Shown piece by piece: positions 52,371 through 62,046 of a stretch of 64,000 nt of DNA (position 1 is its first letter; each line of letters opens with the position of its first letter). Source of the stretch: an uncultured Dialister sp. (GTDB lineage: Bacteria; Bacillota_C; Negativicutes; Veillonellales; Dialisteraceae); contig UPXR01000001.1 of NCBI GenBank assembly GCA_900557365.1, forward strand, positions 124,001 through 188,000, in the 5' to 3' direction. The notes beneath the pieces are model-generated. The model was not told the DNA's origin. It saw only the letters and a list, made by a program, of their open reading frames with translations, and made no database searches. The position numbers and the translations under genes are program-made.

Positions 52371-55022
52371 TTAAAGCTGTTCCAGGAAACTCAGACGTTC
52401 TTCCAGAGACTTCATCTTTTCTTCGAATTCCGCCATCTTCGCCTTTTCCTTGGCAATGACGTCTTCCGGTGCCTTGGCCAGGAAGCCCTGATTGCTCAGC
52501 TTGCCCTTTGTACGCGCCATGTCCTTTTCCAGGGAAGCTTTTGCCTTGGCAATACGTTCCTTTTCCTTTACCGTATCAATGAGTCCCTTCAGTTCCAGGT
52601 AAACCTCAAGTCCGGTTACAACGGAAGTCAGCGCATTTTCCGGCTTGTCTGCTCCTTCATCAAGAAGAACCATGCTTTCCACATGAGCCAGCTTTTCGAA
52701 GTATTCCTTATTTCCTTCGATGCAGTCCTTCAAATCCTCTCTGCGGATCATGATCTGTACATGGCATACCTTGTTCGGTTCCACGTTTGCTTCTGCCCGC
52801 ATATTGCGGATTGCCTTGATGGCATCCATGAGGCGTTCGAACTGTTCTGCTTCTGTCGGGAAACGGAGATTTGCATCAGCGGAAGGCCATGCTGCTCTGG
52901 CGAGAGACTTGCCTTCATGAGGCAGATGCTGCCAGAGATGTTCCGTGATGAACGGCATAAACGGATGGAGCAGAGCCAGCATGCGCTTCAGTGTGTAAAC
53001 AAGGACATACTGGGTGACGCGGCGGTCCGTATTGTGTTCGCCGTACAGTCTGCCCTTGGCCGTTTCGATGTACCAGTCGCAGAAGTAGTTCCAGGCGAAA
53101 TTATAAATGCTGTCTGCTGCTTCGCCCAATTCATACTTATCCAGATTGGTGCTTACATATTCTTCCGTCCGGGCCAGGCATTCCAGAATCCACTTGTCAG
53201 CCAGAGTCAGGTCTTTTTTATCCGGTACGAAGCTTTCATCATAGTCATCCAGATTCATCAGGGTGAACTTGGTAGCATTCCAGATCTTATTGGCAAAATT
53301 CCGGTTGCCTTCCACTCTTTCGTAATAGAAACGCATATCATTGCCCGGTGTATTGCCTGTTACCAGAGTGAAGCGGAGCGCATCGGCGCCGTACTTTTCA
53401 ATGACTTCCAGCGGATCGATGCCGTTCCCCAGAGATTTTGACATTTTGCGTCCCTGGGAATCGCGGACAAGACCGTGAATGAATACGTATTTGAAAGGAA
53501 TTTCCTTCATGAATTCCATGGACATGAACATCATGCGGGCTACCCAGAAGAAAATGATATCGTAGCCGGTTACCATGGTGGAGGTCGGGTACCACTGCTT
53601 CAGCACCGGAGTCTGTTCCGGCCATCCCATCGTGGAGAACGGCCACAGCGCAGAGGAGAACCAGGTATCCAGCACATCGGGATCCTGATGAATATGCGCA
53701 CTGCCGCACTTCGGGCAGACGGTCAGATCTTCTCTGGACGCATTGACCGCACCGCAGTCATCGCAGTACCATACGGGGATGCGATGCCCCCACCAGAGCT
53801 GACGGGAAATACACCAGTCATGGATGTTTTCCAGCCACTGAATGTATGTCTTGGAGAAACGTTCCGGAACGAATTTCGTCTTTCCCGACTTGACGGCTGC
53901 CAGTGCAGGGCCTGCCAGCGGCTGCATCTTGACGAACCACTGCTTGGTGGTCATCGGTTCTACGACGGTCTTGCAGCGGGAGCAATGACCGACAGCATGC
54001 TTCGTTTCTTCTACCTTGATGAAAAGGCCGGCATCCTCAAAATCCTTGATGATGGCTTTGCGGGCTTCATAACGGTCCATTCCGTTGTACTTGCCTGCCT
54101 TTTCATTCAATGTGCCGTCTTTGTTCATGATGACGATGGTTTCCAGGTTGTGGCGCTGACCGACTTCAAAGTCGTTCGGGTCATGAGCCGGGGTAATTTT
54201 TACGCAGCCTGTACCGTATTCCATATCAACGTATTCATCGGCAATGATCGGAATTTCCCGTCCGGTTCCCGGCAGAGCCACCTTCTTGCCTACCAGGTCC
54301 TTGTACCGTTCATCTTCCGGATTGACAGCAACTGCGGTATCCCCGGGGATTGTTTCCGGACGGGTGGTTGCGATTTCAATATAACGGTCTTCTCCGACGA
54401 TCGGATATTTGAAATACCAGAGATGTCCCACTTCATCCTCATGCTCTACTTCGATATCGGACAGAGCGGTCTGGCAGCGGGGGCACCAGTTGGTAATGCG
54501 GAATCCCTGATAAATAAGTCCTTTTTCATAAAGAGAAACAAAAACTTCACGAACGGCACGGGCACATACATCATCCATGGTAAACCGTTCTCTCTGCCAG
54601 TCGCAGGAAGAGCCGAGACGGCGAATCTGCAGACCGATGCGGTTTCCGTATTTTTCCTTCCACTGCCATACCCGTTCCAGGAACTTTTCCCGGCCCAGAT
54701 CGTACTTGTTAAGTCCTTCTTCGGCAATCTGCTTTTCTACCTTGACCTGGGTCGCAATGCCTGCATGATCCTTGCCGGGAAGCCAGAGAACATTATAGCC
54801 CTGCATTCTCTTGTAACGGATCAGGATATCCTGAAGAGTATTGTCCAGCGCATGTCCCATGTGCAGCTGGCCGGTTACATTCGGCGGAGGAAGAACAATG
54901 CTGTACGGTTCCTTCTCCGGGTCCGGCTCATCATGGAATACGCCGCTGTCCTCCCAGTACTTATACCATTTTTGTTCGATCTCATTGGGATCATACTTTC
55001 CAAGATCTTTCATGTCTGCCAT
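52371..55022 (-). CDS. valS: Valine-tRNA ligase
   Basis: 883 residues, class I. HIGH motif in [14 protein letters not shown] (near 45), CP1 editing domain with GIATQ..., four-Cys zinc-like pairs ([26 protein letters not shown]), KMSKS in [11 protein letters not shown] (near 520) and a C-terminal coiled coil (about 810-883). Start MADMKDLG preceded by GGAG at 8 bases. Controlled by a valine T-box. Confidence 0.97.
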   Translation of the reverse strand: MADMKDLGKYDPNEIEQKWYKYWEDSGVFHDEPDPEKEPYSIVLPPPNVTGQLHMGHALDNTLQDILIRYKRMQGYNVLWLPGKDHAGIATQVKVEKQIAEEGLNKYDLGREKFLERVWQWKEKYGNRIGLQIRRLGSSCDWQRERFTMDDVCARAVREVFVSLYEKGLIYQGFRITNWCPRCQTALSDIEVEHEDEVGHLWYFKYPIVGEDRYIEIATTRPETIPGDTAVAVNPEDERYKDLVGKKVALPGTGREIPIIADEYVDMEYGTGCVKITPAHDPNDFEVGQRHNLETIVIMNKDGTLNEKAGKYNGMDRYEARKAIIKDFEDAGLFIKVEETKHAVGHCSRCKTVVEPMTTKQWFVKMQPLAGPALAAVKSGKTKFVPERFSKTYIQWLENIHDWCISRQLWWGHRIPVWYCDDCGAVNASREDLTVCPKCGSAHIHQDPDVLDTWFSSALWPFSTMGWPEQTPVLKQWYPTSTMVTGYDIIFFWVARMMFMSMEFMKEIPFKYVFIHGLVRDSQGRKMSKSLGNGIDPLEVIEKYGADALRFTLVTGNTPGNDMRFYYERVEGNRNFANKIWNATKFTLMNLDDYDESFVPDKKDLTLADKWILECLARTEEYVSTNLDKYELGEAADSIYNFAWNYFCDWYIETAKGRLYGEHNTDRRVTQYVLVYTLKRMLALLHPFMPFITEHLWQHLPHEGKSLARAAWPSADANLRFPTEAEQFERLMDAIKAIRNMRAEANVEPNKVCHVQIMIRREDLKDCIEGNKEYFEKLAHVESMVLLDEGADKPENALTSVVTGLEVYLELKGLIDTVKEKERIAKAKASLEKDMARTKGKLSNQGFLAKAPEDVIAKEKAKMAEFEEKMKSLEERLSFLEQL

Positions 55023-55048
55023 AAGATTCACTCCTACATCCTGCAAAA

Positions 55049-55263
55049 TAAAAAACCTCTCTCATCCATATAGGACGAAAGAGTTCTTCCGCGGTACCAC
55101 CTAAATAATCATCAAATGATCGCTCATTGGCGTGTAACGTACGCGGCGGACATTCCTGCCAGCTCCGGGGTGACCCGCTGTCTTTTTCTTACCGCGTTTC
55201 CATCATCGGCGGCTCTCTTGAAAGAACAGGGACAGCTTCTTCCCTTCACAGCTTTTTTCATAT
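55049..55263 (-). promoter_or_regulatory. T-box leader of valS, valine specifier
   Basis: On the minus strand the canonical GGTGGTACCGCGG is at 55101-55089, followed by the terminator stem AACTCTTTCGTCC / GGATGAGAGAGGTT and Ts (to 55049). In Stem I, GCGGGTCACCCC places GTC at 55174-55172 in the specifier position. Low charging of tRNA-Val would allow read-through into valS-folC. Confidence 0.93.
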
Positions 55264-55269
55264 GCTAGT

Positions 55270-55298
55270 ATCATAACAGTATTTTCCCGGAATTGCAA
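55270..55298 (-). promoter_or_regulatory. valS promoter
   Basis: TTGCAA, 17 bases, TATGAT on the minus strand; the start point near 55263 fits the 5' end of the T-box. Confidence 0.75.
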
Positions 55299-55480
55299 GA
55301 AAAAACGCCGGTCTGTTAAATAGCTTTCTATGCATACTGGCATAGCCGGTTTTAAAGGAGTATACTATAAAGGTATGTATATGCAAAGAGCACACAGCCT
55401 CTTTCGCACGGACTGACAGAGTGGCTCCGTTCACTCTTTTTGCGGAGAGAATAAGTTCTTCTCCTTCAAAGGATCACACA

Positions 55481-56176
55481 ATGATTGACGACTATAAAAA
55501 GGTCCTGATCTTCCTTGGACTTATCATTTTCCTGATGTGCTCCGCTCTCTGGACCCAGTCCAACTGTCCGGAGCTGTATACCAGGATGATGCACCTGCTG
55601 CTCGCAGGAGATGTGGAGGGCCTGTCCGACTACATTTCCTCCTTCGGCTACGGCGGCTTTGCAGTCAGCATTCTTCTCCTGATTTTCTGCAACGTGCTGG
55701 GCATTCCTACTATTCCGTTCCTGACGGTCAACGGCGCCCTGTTCGGCCTGATTCCGGGGCTTTTTATTTCCTGGTGCGGAGAAGTTCTGGGCATCGAGCT
55801 GAGCTTCCATCTGGGCCGGATCTTTTTCCGGAAGGAAGCCCGCAAATTCATTGAAAGAAAACATATGCTGACCAAGCTGGATAAATACAGCAGTGTCAAA
55901 CACATGGCTCTTGCCAGAGCCATCCCCTATTCCCCGAACATTCTGTTCACGGCAATGGCTGTCCTGAGCCGCCTGACCTCCAGAGAGCATCTGAAAGCCA
56001 CACTGGTAGGAAAAATTCCCTCTGTCGTGGTGGAGGTCGTCCTCGGCCATGACCTGATTTACTTTTCCGAACACTGGATGCGTTTCCTGTTCCTTCTGGT
56101 CATCGTCATTGCCTCCGGATTTCTTCACCGCTGGCACAAAAAAAGAAAAGCTGCACACAAAACAGAAGACCGATGA
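55481..56176 (+). CDS. TVP38/TMEM64 family membrane protein, second copy
   Basis: 231 residues. VTT core IPTIPFLTVNGALFGLIPGLF and the segment ARAIPYSPNILFTAMAVLSRLTS, very like the protein at 31301-32011 (shared VGKxPSxxxEVxLGHD near the end). Five or so membrane segments. Start MIDDYKK follows AAAGGA by 7 bases; earlier in-frame ATG adds no conserved sequence. Function unknown beyond the family. Confidence 0.85.
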   Translation: MIDDYKKVLIFLGLIIFLMCSALWTQSNCPELYTRMMHLLLAGDVEGLSDYISSFGYGGFAVSILLLIFCNVLGIPTIPFLTVNGALFGLIPGLFISWCGEVLGIELSFHLGRIFFRKEARKFIERKHMLTKLDKYSSVKHMALARAIPYSPNILFTAMAVLSRLTSREHLKATLVGKIPSVVVEVVLGHDLIYFSEHWMRFLFLLVIVIASGFLHRWHKKRKAAHKTEDR

Positions 56177-56203
56177 GCCAAATAACCGGCTCCGGTCTTT
56201 TTC
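56166..56203 (+). terminator. Terminator of the second TVP38 gene
   Basis: Two-part stem (AAGACCG / CGGTCTT and GAGCC / GGCTC) then Ts; the gene's TGA lies inside the stem. Confidence 0.8.
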
Positions 56204-56332
56204 TGTGCTTTTTGTCTTTCCTTGCCGGTAGAGAATTAGTATAATGGTATCAGATGCATAAGAAGAAAGATTTTTTATGAGATTAAATCATAATCAGTCG
56301 GATTTTTCCCTTTATTCTTTAGGAGGTGTTCC

Positions 56333-56908
56333 ATGAAAGGTTATATACAGGTGTATACCGGCGATGGAAAGGGAAAGACTACTGCGGCAATCGGGCTGGC
56401 AATCCGCAGCCTCGGCACAGGGAAAAAAGTATGCATGATTCAGTTTATGAAATCTCTGGGATATGCAGAGCAAAAAATTCTGAAATCGCTTCCCGGACTC
56501 ACACTGATCACAGTGGGGAAGCCCTACTTCCTGGTGAAGGAGGGAACTCTGTCCGAGGAAGCCATCCGTGCCATGGGCCCCGATGTGCGGGTATACACAC
56601 CGGGCCATCCTCCCGAAGACTACCGGGCTATGATCCGGAAAGGCGTCGATCAGGCGGTCAATGCCGTTTCCGGTGCCTATGATGTGGTCATCCTCGACGA
56701 GTACAACATGGCTGCCTGGTACGAGCTGGCTTCCGAAGAGGATACAGAACGGATCCTGAAAGCCAGAAATCCCGGAACGGAGCTGATTTTCACCGGACGG
56801 AATGCGCCGGAGCTGCTCCTGCAGAAAGCAGATCTTATCACGGAAATGAAAAAAATCCGTCATTATTACGACAAAGGTGTCATGGCCAGAAAAGGCATTG
56901 AAGACTGA
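56333..56908 (+). CDS. cobO: Cob(I)yrinic acid a,c-diamide adenosyltransferase
   Basis: 191 residues, CobA/CobO/BtuR family. P-loop YTGDGKGKTTAAIG at residues 8-21 (the variant GxGKGKT that binds ATP in reverse), MIQFMKS, and VILDEYN. Transfers adenosyl to the corrin cobalt to make adenosylcobalamin. It is the only corrin gene here; 22 bases upstream of ptsI, probably co-transcribed. TATAAT at 56240-56245 may serve as its -10. Confidence 0.93.
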   Translation: MKGYIQVYTGDGKGKTTAAIGLAIRSLGTGKKVCMIQFMKSLGYAEQKILKSLPGLTLITVGKPYFLVKEGTLSEEAIRAMGPDVRVYTPGHPPEDYRAMIRKGVDQAVNAVSGAYDVVILDEYNMAAWYELASEEDTERILKARNPGTELIFTGRNAPELLLQKADLITEMKKIRHYYDKGVMARKGIED

Positions 56909-56930
56909 CTCCAGTGAAAGGACCGATACT

Positions 56931-58556
56931 ATGATAAAGATAAACGGAAAAAGCATTTCCGGATTGGTCACCATCGGACCGATCCGTATCTTCAAACATG
57001 AAGAACCCAGTATTTCTCCCGAAACGGTGGAACGTCCGGAAACGGAAATCGCCCGTTTCGATTCGGCAAGAAATACCGCTGCCGCCAAGATGGAGCAGTT
57101 TTACCATGAAGCCATTTCCCGCGTAGGACTGGACAATGCAGCGATTTTCAAAGTATACCGGCAGATCCTGGAAAATTCCGAATTTGTCGATTCCGTGAAA
57201 GGCATGATCCGCCGGCAGAGCATCAATGCGGAATACGCTGTTTCCCAGACACAGAAAAACTTCGCTCAGATTTACAGTGCCGGCAGTGATGCATACATGC
57301 AGAACCAGATTACCGATCTTCAGGAAGTCTCCCGGATCCTTCTCCGGGTCCTTCGTCAGAAAAAGGCCATGTTTGCCGGAGATGAACCGTGCATCCTTTA
57401 TGCGGATGACCTGACCCCGTCCGAAACCATTCAGATGGATACCGGAAAAATTCTGGGTTTCGTCACCAGGGGCGGCACCCCTGCTTCCCATACGGCCATT
57501 CTGGCCCAGTCTCTCGGTGTTCCCGCCATTGTTGCCACCGGTACTTCTCTGGATGATGCGTATGACGGAAAGATTGCCGTCATTGACGGATTCTCCGGCA
57601 CGGTCTATGTGGATCCCACCCCGGAAATCCTGAATGTCATGAAAGAAAAGCAGGACAACAGTCTCCGCCTCCGGGAGCTCCTGCAGCAGCTGAAAGGACT
57701 TCCCTCCCGGACAAAAGACGGCCGCACCGTGGAAATTTCCGCCAATGTGTCCTCCGCCACCGACCTTGCCGCTGTTCTGAAGAATGATGCGGAAGGCATC
57801 GGCCTTTTCCGCAGTGAGTTCCTTTATATGGGAAAGGATACCCTGCCCACGGAAGAAGAACAGTTCAACATTTACAGACTGGTGATTGAAACCATGGCCG
57901 GCAAGCGGGTCATTATCCGTACCCTGGATATCGGCGCCGATAAGGAAGCAGAAAGCTTCCATCTGCCTAAAGGAGACAATCCGGCACTGGGCATGAGAGC
58001 CATCCGTATTTCTCTCAAGCGTCCGGAAATCTTCAAGACTCAGCTCCGGGCGATTCTCCGAGCCAGTGCTTTTGGCAAGGCTGCCATCATGTTCCCGCTC
58101 ATCACCTCTGTCTGGGAAGTCTGGAAGGCAAAGGAAATTCTGGATACGGTCAAGCTTGAGCTGGACAAGGAGGGCATCGCCTACGACCATCATCTGCAGG
58201 TCGGCATCATGATTGAAACACCGGCTGCCGCCCTCATCAGCGACCGTCTGGCAAAGGAAGTCGATTTCTTCTCCATCGGAACCAATGACCTCTCCCAATA
58301 CACCCTGGTCGTGGACAGAACAAGCCGCGTCCTCTCCGATTTCTTCAATCCCCACCATCCGGCTGTGCTGAAGCTCATTCAGATGACTGTGGAAAATGCC
58401 CATAAAGCAGGCATTTGGGTCGGCATCTGCGGCGAGCTCGGTGCAGATCTCTCCATGACGGAGCAGTTCCTGAAATGGGGTGTCGATGAATTTTCCGTAG
58501 CGCCTTACTCGATTCTTCCCCTGCGGAAAAAGGTCAGAGAAACCTCGCTTGCCTGA
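56931..58556 (+). CDS. ptsI: Phosphoenolpyruvate-protein phosphotransferase (PTS enzyme I)
   Basis: 541 residues. N-domain with the HPr-binding helices (about 30-140) and active-site His in GGTPASHTAILAQSLGVPAIV (near 187); PEP-binding barrel with LFRSEFLYM, RTLDIGADKE, IETPAAALISD, GTNDLSQYTLVVDR and GICGELGAD (catalytic Cys). All key residues are present. Start MIKING follows AAAGGA by 8 bases. No HPr gene, normally next to ptsI, is nearby. Confidence 0.94.
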   Translation: MIKINGKSISGLVTIGPIRIFKHEEPSISPETVERPETEIARFDSARNTAAAKMEQFYHEAISRVGLDNAAIFKVYRQILENSEFVDSVKGMIRRQSINAEYAVSQTQKNFAQIYSAGSDAYMQNQITDLQEVSRILLRVLRQKKAMFAGDEPCILYADDLTPSETIQMDTGKILGFVTRGGTPASHTAILAQSLGVPAIVATGTSLDDAYDGKIAVIDGFSGTVYVDPTPEILNVMKEKQDNSLRLRELLQQLKGLPSRTKDGRTVEISANVSSATDLAAVLKNDAEGIGLFRSEFLYMGKDTLPTEEEQFNIYRLVIETMAGKRVIIRTLDIGADKEAESFHLPKGDNPALGMRAIRISLKRPEIFKTQLRAILRASAFGKAAIMFPLITSVWEVWKAKEILDTVKLELDKEGIAYDHHLQVGIMIETPAAALISDRLAKEVDFFSIGTNDLSQYTLVVDRTSRVLSDFFNPHHPAVLKLIQMTVENAHKAGIWVGICGELGADLSMTEQFLKWGVDEFSVAPYSILPLRKKVRETSLA

Positions 58557-58587
58557 TGGCGCACAGCACTTTGCAAATCTGTTATAT

Positions 58588-58626
58588 AAAAAGACCGGCA
58601 GAAAAGGGACTGCCGGTCTTTTTATA
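58588..58626 (+). terminator. Terminator of cobO-ptsI
   Basis: Perfect stem AAAAAGACCGGCAG / CTGCCGGTCTTTTT with an 8-base loop. Confidence 0.92.
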
Positions 58627-58708
58627 TGCGCTTCATGAAGCAGCCGATGCCTGACAGAAGGATTCCTCCGAATTTTTCATCCTCCTGCACTGTCAGGAAT
58701 AGGTTCCG

Positions 58709-58742
58709 CAAAAAAACCGGCTTCCGCAAAACAGAAAACCGG
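58709..58742 (-). terminator. Terminator of the carbonic-anhydrase-like gene
   Basis: On the minus strand CCGGTTTTC pairs with GGAAGCCGG (two G-U pairs), then seven Ts. It lies about 70 bases past the gene. A further inverted repeat CCTGACAG / CTGTCAGG (about 58650-58695) has no clear role. Confidence 0.65.
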
Positions 58743-58811
58743 GCTTTTGAAGTGCTTTGAAATTTTGTCTTACCGAGTCGGATTTTTCCGAAAAAATCCT
58801 GATGCAGTCTG

Positions 58812-59369
58812 TCAGATGATTTTTTCTCCGTGATAGAGTTCACCGTCAATATCCGGTTTTACGCCGTATCCGATGGCCCATTCGCATTTATACTTCAGCG
58901 CCTGTGCATGGATCTGCGCAACCCGGTCAATCGTCCGAATCACCTTTCCCGGAATCCCCACTACCAGAGAATTCGGCGGAATCACCTGATTTTCCATAAC
59001 AACCGCTCCTGCTGCAATGATGGAGCCTCTTCCGATTTTGGCACCGGTCAGAACGGTGGCATGCATGCCGATCAGCACGTGGTCTTCAATTTCGCAGGCA
59101 TGGATGCAGGCACAATGTCCGATCGTCACATAATCTCCGATAATACACGGATTGTCATCTGCCACATGAAGGCAGGTCAGATCCTGTATATTGGAACATT
59201 CTCCGATGGAAATATAATTCACATCCCCTCTGGCAACCACGCCGGGCCAAACACTGGAATACTTGCCGATTCTCACATCTCCGTAAAGCGACACGTTCGG
59301 TGCTACGAAAGCATCCTGATGAATCTGAGGGATTTTTCCGTTAAATTCCTGGTTAGAGAAAGTATACAT
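58812..59369 (-). CDS. Gamma-carbonic anhydrase-like hexapeptide protein
   Basis: 185 residues, left-handed beta-helix of hexapeptide repeats (about 20-140; VSLYGDVRIGKYSSVWPG, ISIGECSNIQDLTCLHV). The metal histidines are placed as in the YrdA/PaaY group: LTCLHVADD, VTIGHCACIHACEI. Members can hydrate CO2 or act on CoA thioesters; activity cannot be assured. AAAAGGAGG ribosome site. Confidence 0.88.
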   Translation of the reverse strand: MYTFSNQEFNGKIPQIHQDAFVAPNVSLYGDVRIGKYSSVWPGVVARGDVNYISIGECSNIQDLTCLHVADDNPCIIGDYVTIGHCACIHACEIEDHVLIGMHATVLTGAKIGRGSIIAAGAVVMENQVIPPNSLVVGIPGKVIRTIDRVAQIHAQALKYKCEWAIGYGVKPDIDGELYHGEKII

Positions 59370-59511
59370 TTTACGGCCTCCTTTTGTCTTCTGGAAACGT
59401 CTATAGTATACACCTGAGACAGAAAATTTTCCATATAATCTCCCGATATCTCCGGGAAATTTCCCCGTCGGAGAAAAAGCCGCATACAGGGAAAAATCTC
59501 CGATTTTCTAT

Positions 59512-59552
59512 AAAAAAACAGTGAAGAAATGAGGTGTCTCATTTCTTCACTG
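59512..59552 (-). terminator. lysA terminator
   Basis: Perfect 14-base stem CAGTGAAGAAATGA / TCATTTCTTCACTG followed by seven Ts on the minus strand. Confidence 0.93.
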
Positions 59553-59600
59553 CCGAATCTGCACAGCGCCGCAGAAATGCCTGCCGGTTCTGCAGAAGCA

Positions 59601-60869
59601 TTATACCTTTTCCGTATTTTCTTTCAGTCCCGGGAAATCAAGGGTGGCAAACAGATCGGAAAGTGTTTCATTCCGGCGAATCTGCTGAACGGTTCCGTCT
59701 TCTTTCACCAGGATTTCCTGATGGCGGAGACGCCCGTTGTAATTATATCCCATGCTGTGGCCGTGTGCTCCCGTGTCATGAATGACGACCAGGTCTCCCA
59801 TTTCAATTTCCGGAAGTTCTCTCTGAATAGCAAACTTATCGCAGTTTTCGCAAAGAGAGCCAGTTACGTCATATACATGATCCTTCGGTGCATTTTCCTT
59901 TCCCAGTACGCTGATATAGTGATAAGCACCGTACATACCGGGGCGCATCAGATCTGCCATGCAGGCATCCAGTCCGATGTAATCTCTGTAAATGTGCTTG
60001 TAATGAATTGCCTTGGATACGAGGAAGCCGTAGGGACCGGTAATCATACGTCCGCATTCGAAGCAGATTCTGGTCTTTTCGAACCCCTTCATCTTTTCTT
60101 CATAAAGTTTGCGGGCGCCTTCGCCCAGTCCTTCCAGATCGACTGCCGTCTGTTCCGGACGGTAAGGAATGCCGATGCCTCCGCCGAAATCAATGAAGCT
60201 GACAGTGACGCCCTTCTTCTCTCTGATTTCATTGGCCAGATCAAACATCATGGAAATGGTGCCCAGCAGACCGGAAAGCTCCATTTCAGCAGAAATAATC
60301 ATCGTATGAAGCCCGATATAGGAAATCTTCTTTTCCTTTGCCCAATCGATGCATTTCAGAAGCTGTTCATGGGTCATCCCGTACTTGGCTTCTTCCGGCC
60401 GGCCGATAATGGCATTTCCCTTTGCCACATCCGGACCGGGATTATAACGGAAGCAAATCCGTTCCGGCACCATATTCAGTCTTTCCATATCATCCAGATT
60501 GGAAATATCGTCCAGATTGATAATCGCTCCCAGTTCATACGCTTTTTTGAATTCTTCATCCGGCGTATCATTGGAGGAGAAAACAATATCGTCGTCTCTG
60601 AGTCCCACGGTTTCAGACAGAACAAGCTCTGCCATGGAACTGCAGTCAGCGCCTACATGGAGGGTCTTCAGGCTTTTCATCAGCCACGGATTCGGCGTTG
60701 CCTTGACAGCAAAATATTCATGAAAATCCGGTGCCCAGGAAAATGCCTTCTGCAGACGTTTTACATTATCAAGCATTCCCTTTTCATCATAAATATGAAA
60801 AGGTGTACCGTACTTTTCTGCAACCTGACGAATCAATGCTTCGCTAAATGGAATCTTCTTTTCATTCAT
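59601..60869 (-). CDS. lysA: Diaminopimelate decarboxylase
   Basis: 422 residues, fold-type III PLP enzyme. PLP lysine in EYFAVKATPNP (near 49), GADCSSMAE, HTMIISAEM, GGGIGIPYRPEQ (phosphate loop) and the C-terminal CENCDKF with the catalytic Cys. Converts meso-diaminopimelate to lysine. Start MNEKKIPFSE chosen for GAGGG at 7 bases; the longer frame starts without a ribosome site. A lysine/ornithine decarboxylase, as in Selenomonas, is an alternative, less likely. Confidence 0.88.
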   Translation of the reverse strand: MNEKKIPFSEALIRQVAEKYGTPFHIYDEKGMLDNVKRLQKAFSWAPDFHEYFAVKATPNPWLMKSLKTLHVGADCSSMAELVLSETVGLRDDDIVFSSNDTPDEEFKKAYELGAIINLDDISNLDDMERLNMVPERICFRYNPGPDVAKGNAIIGRPEEAKYGMTHEQLLKCIDWAKEKKISYIGLHTMIISAEMELSGLLGTISMMFDLANEIREKKGVTVSFIDFGGGIGIPYRPEQTAVDLEGLGEGARKLYEEKMKGFEKTRICFECGRMITGPYGFLVSKAIHYKHIYRDYIGLDACMADLMRPGMYGAYHYISVLGKENAPKDHVYDVTGSLCENCDKFAIQRELPEIEMGDLVVIHDTGAHGHSMGYNYNGRLRHQEILVKEDGTVQQIRRNETLSDLFATLDFPGLKENTEKV

Positions 60870-60975
60870 ATAAGAACCCTCTTTCTTGCTTCCAGTATCT
60901 TCATAAAAACGATGTATAATTATAACATAGCTCTGTAACAAATACCATAAAGAAACCGAAAAATATTTTTCAGTC

Positions 60976-61004
60976 AAAAAGAGCAGCCGTTCCGGGCTGC
61001 CCTT
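60976..61004 (-). terminator. Terminator of the first amino-acid-binding gene
   Basis: Stem AGGGCAGCC / GGCTGCTCT with a 6-base loop, followed by Ts on the minus strand. Confidence 0.85.
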
Positions 61005-61019
61005 TCCGGTTTCCCATCA

Positions 61020-61877
61020 TTATTCTGCATTGGATACCGCTTTTTTGCCGTATTCATCGGTCCATTTCTGGAAATTTCCGTTGTCGGTATTTTCCTTGAT
61101 CACTTCATTGATCACAGCCACTACATCCTCATTTCCCTTCTGGATGGCAGCTGCGGAATTCTTGACCGCATTGTCAAATGTAATGTCTGCAAACTGGAGA
61201 TCATCATTGAATATCAGGTACTGCTGACCCACGATGCCTTCTATAACCACCCCGTCAATCTTTCCGTGCTTCAGCTCCATGATGACTTCCGGAACATGCG
61301 CCAATCCGACAACATTGGCATCCTTGATCTGATCCTTCGCAAGAGTTTCCTGTGTCGTGCTCTTCTGAACGCCGATGTTCTTTCCGTAAAGATCCTTCAG
61401 TGTCTTATACTTATCTGCATCGGCCTTTCTGATGATGACCTTCTGTTCTGTCGGCAGATAGTAATCGGAGAAATCCATGGATTTTCTTCTCTCATCGGTC
61501 GGATTGATGCCTGCGATAGCCACATCGATCTTTCCGCTTGTCAAAGAAGACAGGAGAGCCTGGAAATTCATATCCTGCACTTCCAGCTTGACTCCCAGCT
61601 TATCCGCTACCTTCTGGGCCAGTTCCATATCCACACCGATGACTTTCTTGTCTCCGGAATTGGTATCAACAAATTCATAGGGAGGATAGCCGGAGGCCGT
61701 TCCTACAACCAGCTTGCCGCTGGATTTGATTTTCTGCATCAATGCACTTTCCTTCTGCGCACCGGAAGAAGCGCTTCCGCTCTTGCCGGAATCATCTCCG
61801 CAGCCTGCCAGAGAAAATGCTGCTGCCGCAGCCAAACCCAATACCGCTGTTTTCCATACTATATTCTTCATCATCAT
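61020..61877 (-). CDS. Amino-acid ABC transporter substrate-binding lipoprotein (copy 1)
   Basis: 285 residues. Lipoprotein signal with lipobox FSLAGC (near residue 26), then a type II binding protein (SBP_bac_3): GKLVVGTASGYPPYEF, IDVAIAGINPTDERRKSMDFSDYY. Likely binds a polar amino acid; the ligand cannot be told. Three ATGs in a row follow GAGAGGG, so the exact start is 61877, 61874 or 61871. Own promoter and terminator; no permease or ATPase gene is adjacent. Confidence 0.9.
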   Translation of the reverse strand: MMMKNIVWKTAVLGLAAAAAFSLAGCGDDSGKSGSASSGAQKESALMQKIKSSGKLVVGTASGYPPYEFVDTNSGDKKVIGVDMELAQKVADKLGVKLEVQDMNFQALLSSLTSGKIDVAIAGINPTDERRKSMDFSDYYLPTEQKVIIRKADADKYKTLKDLYGKNIGVQKSTTQETLAKDQIKDANVVGLAHVPEVIMELKHGKIDGVVIEGIVGQQYLIFNDDLQFADITFDNAVKNSAAAIQKGNEDVVAVINEVIKENTDNGNFQKWTDEYGKKAVSNAE

Positions 61878-61920
61878 GAGTCCCTCTCTTTTCCGTGCAA
61901 ACACGATTGAAACTGTGAAA

Positions 61921-61949
61921 ATAATAGCATAAATATTCGTATTTGTCAA
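61921..61949 (-). promoter_or_regulatory. Promoter of copy 1
   Basis: TTGACA, 17 bases, TATTAT on the minus strand, about 45 bases before the gene. Confidence 0.85.
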
Positions 61950-62004
61950 TAAATATTCCATGTTATCCGACCGGCTTCTTCGGGAAACTTCTTTTTCCGC
62001 CGCA

Positions 62005-62037
62005 TAAAAAGGCCCCGGCCATGCAGGAGCCTTTTTA
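62005..62037 (-). terminator. Terminator of the second amino-acid-binding gene
   Basis: Stem AAAAAGGCTCC / GGGGCCTTTTT on the minus strand, one bulge, Ts after it. Confidence 0.85.
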
Positions 62038-62046
62038 TTTATTTCC

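Noticed and set aside
53475..55073. A 532-codon plus-strand frame opposite valS
   Set aside because: valS on the minus strand has all class I synthetase motifs; the opposite frame is His/Cys/Phe-rich in the way of antisense shadows.
58650..58695. Inverted repeat CCTGACAG / CTGTCAGG
   Set aside because: Only 8 bases with a long loop and no T tract; could be chance and has no link to a gene start.
58622..58849. A 75-codon minus-strand reading frame after the carbonic-anhydrase-like gene
   Set aside because: It begins inside that gene, has no ribosome site, spans the terminator at 58709-58742 and resembles nothing I know.
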